Source: Jezberella montanilacus (GTDB lineage Bacteria > Pseudomonadota > Gammaproteobacteria > Burkholderiales > Burkholderiaceae_B). From it: DNA of 64,000 bases. A model generated the notes under the pieces. The model had not been told where the DNA came from, searched no databases, and saw only the letters and a list, made by a program, of their open reading frames with translations. Both the position numbers and the translations under genes were made by a program. Below are positions 45,627 through 53,751 of the stretch, one piece after another (the stretch's first letter is position 1; each line of letters starts with the position of its first letter). Location of the stretch: positions 833,973 to 897,972 of the forward strand of contig NZ_PVTV01000011.1 of NCBI RefSeq assembly GCF_003003055.1. Direction: 5' to 3'.

Positions 45627-46079
45627 ATGTCTGAACGAAATCGTTACGCTAAGGCCAAATTTTTGATAGTGGACGATTTTCTGACGATGCGCCGCATCAT
45701 CCGGACTCTACTCAAAGATAACGGCTACAACAATGTCGAGGATGCTGAAGACGGCGCTGCCGCCTTACAAAAAATGAAGCAGACAAATTACGATTTTGTT
45801 ATTGCCGATTTAAATATGCCCAATATGGACGGGCTAGGACTCTTAGCAGCCGTCAGGGCAGACGCTCGCACCGCAAATACGCCAATGCTTATCATTGCCG
45901 CAGAAGCAAACAAAGACCACATCCTTGCTGCGGCGCAAGGCCGCGCGAATGGCTACATTGTCAAGCCCTTCACCGGGCCCATTTTGACCGACAAAATCGT
46001 CCAGATTTTGGATCGCACCACCAGGAAAAGTGCCGGATCAGGCAGATTGATCGACCATAAGCAGAATAATAGCGGTTAG
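45627..46079 (+). CDS. CheY-like response regulator with Ala at the switch Thr position
   Basis: The 150-residue single-domain receiver is close to CheY: acid pocket D16-D17 (LIVDDFLTMRRI), phospho-acceptor D61 (IADLNMPNMDG), Y110 and K113 (GYIVKPF). At position 91, the counterpart of E. coli Thr87, it has alanine (LIIAAEANKD). That Thr hydrogen-bonds the phosphoryl group and drives the Thr-Tyr switch. A 12-residue C-terminal tail (SGRLIDHKQNNSG-like) follows the domain. It presumably binds FliM or another motor part and takes phosphate from the short CheA two genes upstream. No cheZ follows; the next gene is flhB. Confidence 0.88.
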   Translation: MSERNRYAKAKFLIVDDFLTMRRIIRTLLKDNGYNNVEDAEDGAAALQKMKQTNYDFVIADLNMPNMDGLGLLAAVRADARTANTPMLIIAAEANKDHILAAAQGRANGYIVKPFTGPILTDKIVQILDRTTRKSAGSGRLIDHKQNNSG

Positions 46080-46101
46080 TCAGTCAAAATCTTTAGCGAA
46101 A

Positions 46102-46122
46102 AAGGGGGACTTAGTACCCCTT
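46102..46122 (+). terminator. Hairpin between cheY-like gene and flhB
   Basis: AAGGGG and CCCCTT form a six-base stem around a nine-base loop, followed by ATTCTT. It lies 22 bases after the cheY-like stop and may attenuate reading into flhB. Confidence 0.4.
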
Positions 46123-46198
46123 ATTCTTGAGATTCAAAACGACTATTAGGGCTCAAACTGACTTCATATAGATAACCACCTCGTTCTTGGGAACAGCC

Positions 46199-47359
46199 GT
46201 GGCTGAAGACAGTGATTTAGAACGTTCCGAACAGGCGAGTCAAACCCGCCTAGATAAAGCACGCGAAGAGGGCGATGTCCCCCGGTCGCGCGATTTATCC
46301 ACGTTCGTCACGCTCATTTGCGCTGCAACCGGTATGGCCGTTTTCGGCAGCCAAATGGGTAATGCCATTCAAACGACCCTTACTGGCAGCCTGACTTTCG
46401 ATAGAACCGCTTTGTACGACACAACTATCCCGCTCAATCAAATGGCAAAACAAGTTGCCGACTTGCTCTTGGCGTTCGCACCTTTTGCACTACTCATGCT
46501 GATCGCTGCACTCGGTTGCCCTTTACTCATCGGTGGTTGGAACGTCAGCTTCACCCATCTCACCCCCAACTTTGGCAAACTCAACCCCATGGAAGGGTTG
46601 AAAAACATGGTGTCGCAGCGGTCCTTGGTCGAACTCATTAAGTCCATTTTGAAAACACTGGTCATTGGCGTGATCGCCTACCTGGTGATAGCCAAAGACT
46701 TCCCTGTCATGCTGACGTTATCGAGCCTGGCGGTCGACGAAGGGATCACAAAAACTAAAGATCTCCTGCTCAATGGCTTTTTCTACACGGTCTCGGGTAT
46801 TGCCCTGATTGCCTTGATCGACGCGCCTTATCAGATGTTTGCGTACGCTGAGAAGCTCAAGATGTCTAAAGAAGAGCTCACGCGCGAATCCAAAGAGCAA
46901 AACGGTAACCCACAGATTAAGGCTCGCATTAGACGTCAACAGCGCGAGATGGCACGCCGTCGGATGATGTCCGAAATACCGAACGCTGATGTGATCATTA
47001 CCAATCCGACCCACTACGCGGTTGCCATCCGCTATGACGAACAGACCATGCAAGCGCCGCGAGTCGTTGCAATGGGTGTAGACGAAATGGCATTGAGAAT
47101 ACGTGCAATCGGCCGAGAGCACGAAGTCCTCATTATGGAGTCACCAAAACTTGCTCGTGCGCTATTTACGCATAGCGAATTAGGCGATGAGATACCTCAG
47201 GCACTCTATATTGCTGTTGCAGAAATCCTGGCCTATGTGTTCCAGTTGCGTAACTTCCGTCCTGGCATGGGTTCATACCCAATTGCGCCAAGTTATGTGG
47301 ACGTGCCCGATGAGCTTGATCCCCTTTTGGCTAGCATAGAGCAAGGGCGCGCATCATGA
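46199..47359 (+). CDS. flhB: Flagellar export gate protein FlhB
   Basis: From GTG 46199 (GGGA six bases upstream) the product has 386 residues. It has the N-terminal KAREEGDVPRSRDL, four membrane spans, and the cytosolic switch domain with the self-cleavage site N269-P-T-H (IITNPTHYAVAIRYDE). FlhB forms part of the type III export gate and switches export from hook to filament substrates. It overlaps flhA by four bases (ATGA). Confidence 0.95.
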   Translation: MAEDSDLERSEQASQTRLDKAREEGDVPRSRDLSTFVTLICAATGMAVFGSQMGNAIQTTLTGSLTFDRTALYDTTIPLNQMAKQVADLLLAFAPFALLMLIAALGCPLLIGGWNVSFTHLTPNFGKLNPMEGLKNMVSQRSLVELIKSILKTLVIGVIAYLVIAKDFPVMLTLSSLAVDEGITKTKDLLLNGFFYTVSGIALIALIDAPYQMFAYAEKLKMSKEELTRESKEQNGNPQIKARIRRQQREMARRRMMSEIPNADVIITNPTHYAVAIRYDEQTMQAPRVVAMGVDEMALRIRAIGREHEVLIMESPKLARALFTHSELGDEIPQALYIAVAEILAYVFQLRNFRPGMGSYPIAPSYVDVPDELDPLLASIEQGRAS

Positions 47360-49431
47360 ATTTCACCCTACCCGCCTGGCTTGCCGGTATAAATTCTAAG
47401 TCCGTCGCAGCGCCACTCATCATTGTCCTGCTGTTGGCAATGATGGTTTTGCCATTACCGGCTTTTGGGCTGGATATTCTCTTCACCTTCAATATTGCTT
47501 TGTCGATTCTGGTGCTGCTGATCGGTCTGCAAACGTCGAAACCACTGGACTTTCTGGCTTTTCCAACCGTGTTGCTCGTCACCACCATGCTGCGACTGTC
47601 ACTCAATGTGGCTTCGACTCGTGTCGTGTTAACCAACGGACATAGTGGTGCAGCCTCGGCAGGTAAAGTAATCGAATCGTTTGGCCATTTTTTGATTGGC
47701 GGCAACTATGCAGTAGGTATTGTGGTGTTTGTGATCCTGACGATCATCAACTTTACCGTGGTCACCAAGGGTGCCGGTCGTATTGCTGAGGTTGGCGCCC
47801 GCTTCACCTTGGACGCCATGCCAGGTAAGCAGATGGCGATCGACGCTGACCTGAATGCCGGCATCATTAACCAGGATCAAGCAAGAACCCGTCGCGCTGA
47901 AGTCGGCCAAGAGGCTGAATTCTACGGTGCGATGGATGGTGCGAGTAAATATGTACGTGGTGATGCGGTCGCTGGCATTTTGATCATCATTATCAATATC
48001 GTTGGCGGACTCATTGTCGGTATCGTTCAGCACGATATGGCGTTCATGGATGCGGTGAAAACTTTCACCCTGCTGGCCATCGGTGACGGCCTGGTCGCGC
48101 AGATCCCGTCGCTAGTCATTTCCATCGCTGCCGGTGTGGTCGTTTCACGAGTCGCCAACGACCAGGATCTGGGCAGTCAACTTGGCACGCAATTGTTTGC
48201 CAACCCCAAGGTGTTGAACGTCACCGCCTGCATTGTTGGTGGCATGGGGTTAATCCCTGGGATGCCACATGTGGCCTTCCTGGGGCTTGCCGGCCTTTTT
48301 GGTGGCATGGCTTATTTGTTGAAACGCAACACCAAGAAGAAGTCCGAAGAGGTAGCCCCAGCAAGCACGGAACCGCCGAAAGACTCCCTGGAAGCATCGT
48401 GGGACGACATTGCGGCGGTGGATATCTTGAGCCTTGAGGTCGGCTTCCGGCTGGTGCCTTTGGTAGACGTTCGTCAAAATGGTGAATTAATTAATAAAAT
48501 CAAAGGCCTACGAAAAAAATTCGCGCAAACGGTTGGATTTCTTACACCGTCTGTGCATATCAGTGACAATCTGGAATTAAAACCTGCTGGCTATGCCATC
48601 AAGATTCGCGGTGTAACGATGGGCGTGGGTGAGTCGCATTACGGCATGATGCTGGCGATCAATCCCGGCATGGTAACCGGTGACTTACAAGGCACTTATA
48701 CAAAAGACCCTGCATTTGGTCTGCCGGCAATCTGGATTGGTCACGACCAAACCGACGATGCGCAAAAAATGGGTTACACCGTTGTTGACCCAAGCACTGT
48801 GGTTGCCACGCATCTTAATCACATCATTGGTATGAACGCAGCCGAGCTACTCGGTCGCCAAGAGGTGCAGCAACTGCTCGATCTGCTCGCCAAAGACTCG
48901 CCAAAACTGGTTGAAGACTTCATCCCTAAAGTCGTCCCGCTCGGGATGTTTGTACAAGTCCTGCAAAATCTGTTGACTGAAGGCGTACCAATCCGCGATT
49001 TGAGAACGATCGTCGAGACTATTTGTGAAATTGCGCCACAAGTACAAGATCCAGACATCCTTACGGCAAGAGTTCGTCTGCGCTTGGGTCGTGCCATCGT
49101 GCAGCAATTGTTCCCCGATGGCGATGAATTGTCTGTCATTTCTCTTGAGCCCAACCTGGAAAAACTGCTGATGCAATCGGTACAGATGGGCAATCAATCA
49201 AGCGGGATAGAGCCAGGTTTGGCGCAGAGCATATCCCGGCAAGCGCTTGAGGCGACCCAGCGACAAGAGCAGATGGGTCATAGCCCTGTTCTGATCGTGC
49301 CTGCGGCAATCAGACACACCCTAGCCCGCTACTTACGCAGAACCAGTCCGAATTTACGGGTGCTGGCGCACGAAGAACTTCCCGAAACCAGAACGATACG
49401 AGTGAACAACTTGATAGGTAGAACCGCATGA
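47356..49431 (+). CDS. flhA: Flagellar export gate protein FlhA
   Basis: The 691-residue protein has about eight N-terminal membrane spans, the conserved FHIPEP loop region (GKQMAIDADLNAGIINQDQARTRR, in two parts) and a large cytosolic C-terminal domain with LLAKDSPKLVEDFIPKVVPL and VPIRDLRTIVETICEIAP. FlhA is the main export gate subunit and docks chaperone-substrate complexes. It is translationally coupled to flhB upstream and flhF downstream by ATGA overlaps on both sides. Confidence 0.96.
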   Translation: MNFTLPAWLAGINSKSVAAPLIIVLLLAMMVLPLPAFGLDILFTFNIALSILVLLIGLQTSKPLDFLAFPTVLLVTTMLRLSLNVASTRVVLTNGHSGAASAGKVIESFGHFLIGGNYAVGIVVFVILTIINFTVVTKGAGRIAEVGARFTLDAMPGKQMAIDADLNAGIINQDQARTRRAEVGQEAEFYGAMDGASKYVRGDAVAGILIIIINIVGGLIVGIVQHDMAFMDAVKTFTLLAIGDGLVAQIPSLVISIAAGVVVSRVANDQDLGSQLGTQLFANPKVLNVTACIVGGMGLIPGMPHVAFLGLAGLFGGMAYLLKRNTKKKSEEVAPASTEPPKDSLEASWDDIAAVDILSLEVGFRLVPLVDVRQNGELINKIKGLRKKFAQTVGFLTPSVHISDNLELKPAGYAIKIRGVTMGVGESHYGMMLAINPGMVTGDLQGTYTKDPAFGLPAIWIGHDQTDDAQKMGYTVVDPSTVVATHLNHIIGMNAAELLGRQEVQQLLDLLAKDSPKLVEDFIPKVVPLGMFVQVLQNLLTEGVPIRDLRTIVETICEIAPQVQDPDILTARVRLRLGRAIVQQLFPDGDELSVISLEPNLEKLLMQSVQMGNQSSGIEPGLAQSISRQALEATQRQEQMGHSPVLIVPAAIRHTLARYLRRTSPNLRVLAHEELPETRTIRVNNLIGRTA

Positions 49432-50606
49432 GCGTCAAAAAATTCTATGCCCCGCGAGCTCGCGAAGCCCTGAACATGGTGCGCGGTGAATTTGGTGATG
49501 AAGCCGAGATCATTTCTAATCAGATCGTCAATGGCTGGGTTGAAATCACCGCAAAGGGACCTGAGTCTGCAAGCGAATCTGCCAGTTTAGCTGTGGAGCC
49601 CACCCATCCCCCTGTCGTCGATCGGGGCAAAGATCCAGAAGCCGGTCTGATGCGCGTTCTCGATGAAATTAGAGAGCTTAGGTCCACCTTCGACTCGCGC
49701 TTGAGGGAATTGACGTGGACACAATCCAAGCCCTCTGTCGCGAGGCATGCTGAGTGCTTAAAGAAAACCTTAGCAGCGGGGTTTTCAGAGGATCTCGCCA
49801 ATCGTCTCATCGCAAAGCTACCGGATGACTTCACTGATGCTCAAGCTGTCGCGCACGCACGCAATATCCTCGTCAAAAATTTAAATGTGGCTCACGACGA
49901 AGACGAATTATTAAGGCCAGGCAGTGCGGTGGCCTTGCTCGGCCCCACAGGGGTAGGAAAAACCACCAGCATCGCAAAGATTGCCGCCAGATTTGCCATG
50001 AAATACGGCGTAGAAAAACTCGCCTTAATTACCACCGACTACTACCGGGTCGGTGCAGTTGATCAACTTCGAGTTTATGCGAAGATTTTCGGCATTGATG
50101 TCCACCCAGTTAAGGATCTCGCAGAGTTACAGCAAACGCTAAGACGGCTAGGGCCAAACAAAACTGTGCTGATTGACACCCCGGGCCTCAATCAAAGAGA
50201 TCCTCGCGTTAACGTACAACTGGCCATGTTGGGCGGCACAGATCGTCACATTCAGAAATTGTTGTGCCTGAACGCCGCAACACACTTCGACACCACACAC
50301 GATGTCGTCAACATATATAAGACCAAACTGATCGACGGTTGTATCATCACTAAAGTAGATGAAGCAGTAACCCTTGGATCGCCGCTCAATGTGGTCATGC
50401 AACACAAATTGAAGGTCTACTACTTAACGACGGGTCAGCGAGTGCCTGAAGACATTGAGCTAGTCAACAGCGACGCCCTGTTCAAAAAGGTGCTTAAAGA
50501 GGACTATACAAGCTTCACTTCCGTTGAAGAACCAACCAGACCATCACCGGTGACCGCAGCAACGATGCCAGTCAGCAGACCACAGAGAGTAAGCGTCCAT
50601 GCTTAA
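49428..50606 (+). CDS. flhF: Flagellar SRP-type GTPase FlhF
   Basis: The 392-residue protein has the N-terminal B domain (KKFYAPRAREALNMVRGEFGDE), a linker, and the SRP-type NG domain: G1 GPTGVGKT at 172-179, TTDYYRVGAVDQLRVYAKIFG, G3 as DTPGLNQRD (usually DTAG), and G4 TKVDEAVTLG. FlhF places new flagella and aids assembly of the basal body. Its GTPase is stimulated by the N-terminal DQAxxLR motif of FlhG; the next gene, overlapping by eight bases, still encodes that motif. The G3 Ala-to-Pro change may alter nucleotide handling. Confidence 0.94.
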   Translation: MSVKKFYAPRAREALNMVRGEFGDEAEIISNQIVNGWVEITAKGPESASESASLAVEPTHPPVVDRGKDPEAGLMRVLDEIRELRSTFDSRLRELTWTQSKPSVARHAECLKKTLAAGFSEDLANRLIAKLPDDFTDAQAVAHARNILVKNLNVAHDEDELLRPGSAVALLGPTGVGKTTSIAKIAARFAMKYGVEKLALITTDYYRVGAVDQLRVYAKIFGIDVHPVKDLAELQQTLRRLGPNKTVLIDTPGLNQRDPRVNVQLAMLGGTDRHIQKLLCLNAATHFDTTHDVVNIYKTKLIDGCIITKVDEAVTLGSPLNVVMQHKLKVYYLTTGQRVPEDIELVNSDALFKKVLKEDYTSFTSVEEPTRPSPVTAATMPVSRPQRVSVHA

Positions 50607-51114
50607 CACCACTTCAGAGTTTGATCAAGCCGAAGGGCTTAGACTTTTTATGCTGAATCGCTCGAAACGTCATGTTTCGGTCTACATCCCTGGGTCGGAT
50701 TTTGATCGGCACAAGATTTATCAGCTGGTTCGTCAAGCCATGAATCTCAGGGCGATTGATGAGGTGTCAGAGGCCTTACTGGCAAATATCCCGGACTTGG
50801 ATGTCACAGCGACCGAGGTGATCATTTGTGTCAATCACACCTCCAGGTCGATCACTGAAGCATACGGTATCATTAAAACCTTGCGTGCTAACGCAGATTA
50901 CCTCTCAATAGGGGTATTTGTGCTGGCGCAAAACATGCTTCAGTCAGGCAAAATTTTTGAAAACATACGACAATTGGCTGCCGCGAATCTGGATGTAAAT
51001 ATCAATATGATTGGCAATGCGACGATCCAGGCAGTGATGGATCAAAAAATGATTTCGGCGCATGCCAGCTATACGAACCGACGTCTGAGCGATCATGACG
51101 CTTTGATCAATTAA
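50599..51114 (+). CDS. Reduced FlhG-like protein: FlhF-activator motif kept, P-loop ATPase lost
   Basis: The 171-residue protein occupies the flhG slot between flhF and fliA. Residues 9-15 read DQAEGLR, an exact match to the DQAxxLR motif by which FlhG stimulates the FlhF GTPase. The MinD-type ATPase should follow with KGGxGKT and a Walker B, giving 270-300 residues, but neither motif is present. What remains resembles the C-terminal half of FlhG: TEVIICVNHTSRSITEAYGI-IKTLRANAD and LAQNMLQSGKIFENIRQL. Nothing between flhF and this ATG could encode the missing part, since the genes overlap. It is therefore a compact gene in its own right, not a frameshift. It probably activates FlhF without ATP control. 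Confidence 0.8.
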   Translation: MLNTTSEFDQAEGLRLFMLNRSKRHVSVYIPGSDFDRHKIYQLVRQAMNLRAIDEVSEALLANIPDLDVTATEVIICVNHTSRSITEAYGIIKTLRANADYLSIGVFVLAQNMLQSGKIFENIRQLAAANLDVNINMIGNATIQAVMDQKMISAHASYTNRRLSDHDALIN

Positions 51115-51129
51115 TGCTGGGAATAGGTT

Positions 51130-51864
51130 ATGTACAACGCCACTGGCAAGACGGATGACAAAGAGAAACTGGTGCTTGCGCACGCAGATATGGTCCGCAA
51201 GATCGCCTACCAGATCAAGGCTAAATTGCCAGCCAACATCGAGATCGATGATCTCATGCAGGCAGGGATGATCGGGCTACTCGACGCCAGTGATAAGTTT
51301 CAAGATAACCAAGGCGCTCAGTTCGCCACGTATGCGGCCCAACGAATTCACGGCGCCATCATGGACGAATTGCGCGGCTCTGATTGGGTACCGAGAAGTG
51401 TACGCAAGCAGATGCGTGAAATCGAAACCGCAATTCACTATCTTGAGCAAAAGCTTGGTCGGGGCCCGACAGAAGCTGAAGTTGCAAAGAGAATGAACAT
51501 CACGCTGGATCAGTATCACGCCTATTTGCATGATTCCAGCGGTCATCGACTGATTTACTTCGAAGATTTTCATCAAGAACAAGACACTGAGCACTATCTT
51601 GATGCTCACGTAGTCGACAAAAAAGCAGATGCTCTTCGCTTGCTGATGTCGACCGAATTCAAAGACAATTTGACACGAGCCATCGAGGCCTTGCCTGACC
51701 GGGAAAAAACATTGATGAGCTTGTATTACGAACAAGATCTCAACTTAAAAGAGATCGGGGCTGTGATGAACATTACCGAATCCAGGGTATCTCAGTTACA
51801 CAGCCAAGCGGTCGCGAGACTTCGTGTCTCACTACAGGATGATATATGGACTGGTCGAGTGTAA
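51130..51864 (+). CDS. fliA: Flagellar sigma factor FliA (sigma-28)
   Basis: The 244-residue protein has sigma-70 family regions 2 to 4: LVLAHADMVRKIAYQIKAKLP, IEIDDLMQAGMIGLLDASDKF (2.2), FATYAAQRIHGAIMDELRGSDW (2.3-2.4), region 3 VRKQMREIETAI, and the helix-turn-helix LNLKEIGAVMNITESRVSQLHS (4.2). It directs late flagellar transcription and is held by FlgM until the hook is complete. Two matching promoters lie at 62313 and 62728. Its 3' end overlaps motC by 19 bases. Confidence 0.95.
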   Translation: MYNATGKTDDKEKLVLAHADMVRKIAYQIKAKLPANIEIDDLMQAGMIGLLDASDKFQDNQGAQFATYAAQRIHGAIMDELRGSDWVPRSVRKQMREIETAIHYLEQKLGRGPTEAEVAKRMNITLDQYHAYLHDSSGHRLIYFEDFHQEQDTEHYLDAHVVDKKADALRLLMSTEFKDNLTRAIEALPDREKTLMSLYYEQDLNLKEIGAVMNITESRVSQLHSQAVARLRVSLQDDIWTGRV

Positions 51865-52583
51865 TCGGCCTGCTGGTCGCGCTGATCGGCATCCTCATCG
51901 GCCAAACGATTGACGGTGGGAGTGTTTTTGCATTATTTCAACCAGCCCCTTTTTTTATTGTTCTCTTTGGCACGATGGGTGCCGTTATCCTGCAAAGCAA
52001 ACCCGCCAATCTCATCGAGGGCGCTCGTAAGCTGAAGCAAGTGTTTGTCATGCAAATCGACGACCGAAGCGAGTTGGCTGCCCGAATCAGCCAGTGGGCA
52101 GTGATCGCGCGTCGCGAGGGCACACTACCGCTCCAAGGTTTTAGAGATATCGAAACAGACCCGATTGCAAAAAAGGGTCTAAGACTCTTAATTGACAATA
52201 TACCGGCCGAGACAATTCGTGAAATCTGCCACAACGATCTACATCATTACGAGATGCAGCAACTGAGCATCATCAAAGTATGGGATTCCGCTGGTGGCTA
52301 CGCGCCCACCATTGGCATTTTGGCTGCAGTCATGGGTCTGATGCACGTCATGGAAAAACTAACCGATCCGACCATGATCGGGGGTGGTATTGCGGTCGCC
52401 TTCGTTGCAACCCTTTATGGGGTTGGTCTGGCCAATCTGGTCTTCATCCCTGTCGCAAATAAATTGAAAGGCATCTTGGAGTCTGAGATCAATCGATCAG
52501 AGATGCTGATCGAATCATTGACTTCAATTGCCGCTGGCGAACATACCGTCATCGTAAATGAGCGACTACTGGCTTATCTCTAA
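51846..52583 (+). CDS. motC: Second stator subunit, MotC/PomA-like
   Basis: The 245-residue membrane protein starts WSSVIGLLVALIGILIGQTIDGG, and has PAPFFIVLFGTMGAVILQS (TM2), GGYAPTIGILAAVMGLMHVM (TM3) and GGIAVAFVATLYGVGLANLVFIP (TM4). It is shorter than MotA at 40699 and resembles MotC/PomA-type stators. AGGA precedes its ATG inside fliA. With MotD it forms the alternate stator, as known for MotCD of pseudomonads, where it helps swarming or movement under load. That role is inferred here. Confidence 0.92.
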   Translation: MDWSSVIGLLVALIGILIGQTIDGGSVFALFQPAPFFIVLFGTMGAVILQSKPANLIEGARKLKQVFVMQIDDRSELAARISQWAVIARREGTLPLQGFRDIETDPIAKKGLRLLIDNIPAETIREICHNDLHHYEMQQLSIIKVWDSAGGYAPTIGILAAVMGLMHVMEKLTDPTMIGGGIAVAFVATLYGVGLANLVFIPVANKLKGILESEINRSEMLIESLTSIAAGEHTVIVNERLLAYL

Positions 52584-53725
52584 TGAGAGCAGCACGACTA
52601 CGCAGGCGCGCACAGGACGACAGCAAGCATCATGATCGCTGGATGGTGTCTTACGCCGATTTAATTACCTTGTTGTTTGCGTTCTTTGTCGTCCTTTATG
52701 CCAGCTCGTCGGTTAACTCGACCAAATACGAGCAACTTAAAGTGTCGATGGGCGCTGCATTCAATGCACAGTCCGATCCAAAGAAAGCAGTTTCGAAAGC
52801 CAACGAGCTGATCGCAAAAGGTGCACTGCCCTCTGTCGACGAGCCGACGACTGCTCGGACCGCCGCTGCATTGGATCTCGCCCCAGACACCGAACTGGAC
52901 CCACATCAGACCATCCTTTTGTTGACCGACAAGGTCGACAAATTGAGCCAAGAACAAAAGGCTTTAAAAATATCCCTGGATCATACTCAAGGGGATAAGG
53001 CCAACTTGCAGCAAGTGCTTTCAGAGCTCGAGACTGAAAAACAGAATCTGCACATCACGATCGACAAGCTTAAAAATCGCCTGAACCATTCAGCCAACCT
53101 GAACAAAATTTTGTCAGGTGGCAACAACGACAGAGGGCGACTGCTTCAAGATATGCGCCAATCGATGGACTCTAAGGGAATTCAGGTCGAAATAGACTTG
53201 CGCAATGGCATTTTGAGATTGCCTGAAGCATTGCTGTTCGATTCTGGCCGAGCAGAGTTCACGCCCCAAGGGACTCAAGCACTGAAAATACTATCAACAA
53301 ATTTGATGGCATTTCTGCCCTGCTACGCAAACACAGATGAGACGAAAACGACTGAAGTCAGCACCTGCGACAATCTTAGCAATGGTAAACAAAACCACCT
53401 CGAATCGGTCATGATTGAAGGCCATACCGATAACGTGAAAATAGCTAACGCCAACTTTCGCGACAACTGGGATCTATCCGTAGCTCGTGCACGCAATACT
53501 TATACTGAATTAGTCAAGTTGCAGCCGAAACTTGAAAGTCTGGAAAACAACCGAGGGCAGCCACTCGTCAGCTTCAGTGCCTACGCGGGCAGACGACCGA
53601 TCGCCGATAACAATGTCGAGGCCGAACGACGTAAAAACAGACGGATCGATTTGCGGTTCATCATGTCATCGCCCGAAATAGCCACGGACGAAAAGTCTTT
53701 AGAAGACGCAATAAACAACGAATAA
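52583..53725 (+). CDS. motD: Second stator subunit, MotD (MotB-like)
   Basis: The 380-residue protein has a basic N-terminus and one membrane helix with proton-binding D26 (SYADLITLLFAFFVVLYA). A long coiled-coil-like stretch (about 110-185, rich in Leu, Lys, Glu and Gln heptads) is followed by an OmpA-type peptidoglycan-binding domain (EGHTDNVKIANANF, NWDLSVARARNTY, RRKNRRIDLRF). It overlaps motC by one base (TAATG). The extended coiled coil sets it apart from the MotB at 41590. It is convergent with flgJ, 26 bases apart. Confidence 0.92.
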   Translation: MRAARLRRRAQDDSKHHDRWMVSYADLITLLFAFFVVLYASSSVNSTKYEQLKVSMGAAFNAQSDPKKAVSKANELIAKGALPSVDEPTTARTAAALDLAPDTELDPHQTILLLTDKVDKLSQEQKALKISLDHTQGDKANLQQVLSELETEKQNLHITIDKLKNRLNHSANLNKILSGGNNDRGRLLQDMRQSMDSKGIQVEIDLRNGILRLPEALLFDSGRAEFTPQGTQALKILSTNLMAFLPCYANTDETKTTEVSTCDNLSNGKQNHLESVMIEGHTDNVKIANANFRDNWDLSVARARNTYTELVKLQPKLESLENNRGQPLVSFSAYAGRRPIADNNVEAERRKNRRIDLRFIMSSPEIATDEKSLEDAINNE

Positions 53726-53751
53726 CTGTCGGCCTGAGTCAGAAGCTTGGA

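Noticed and set aside
50599..51114. Short FlhG as a frameshifted or truncated pseudogene
   Set aside because: The ATG overlaps flhF by eight bases with a ribosome binding site inside flhF, the activator motif and the C-terminal half are in one frame, and no leftover ATPase coding lies upstream or downstream.
51277..51735. 152-codon reverse frame inside fliA
   Set aside because: Antisense to a highly conserved sigma factor gene; no similarity or start signals.
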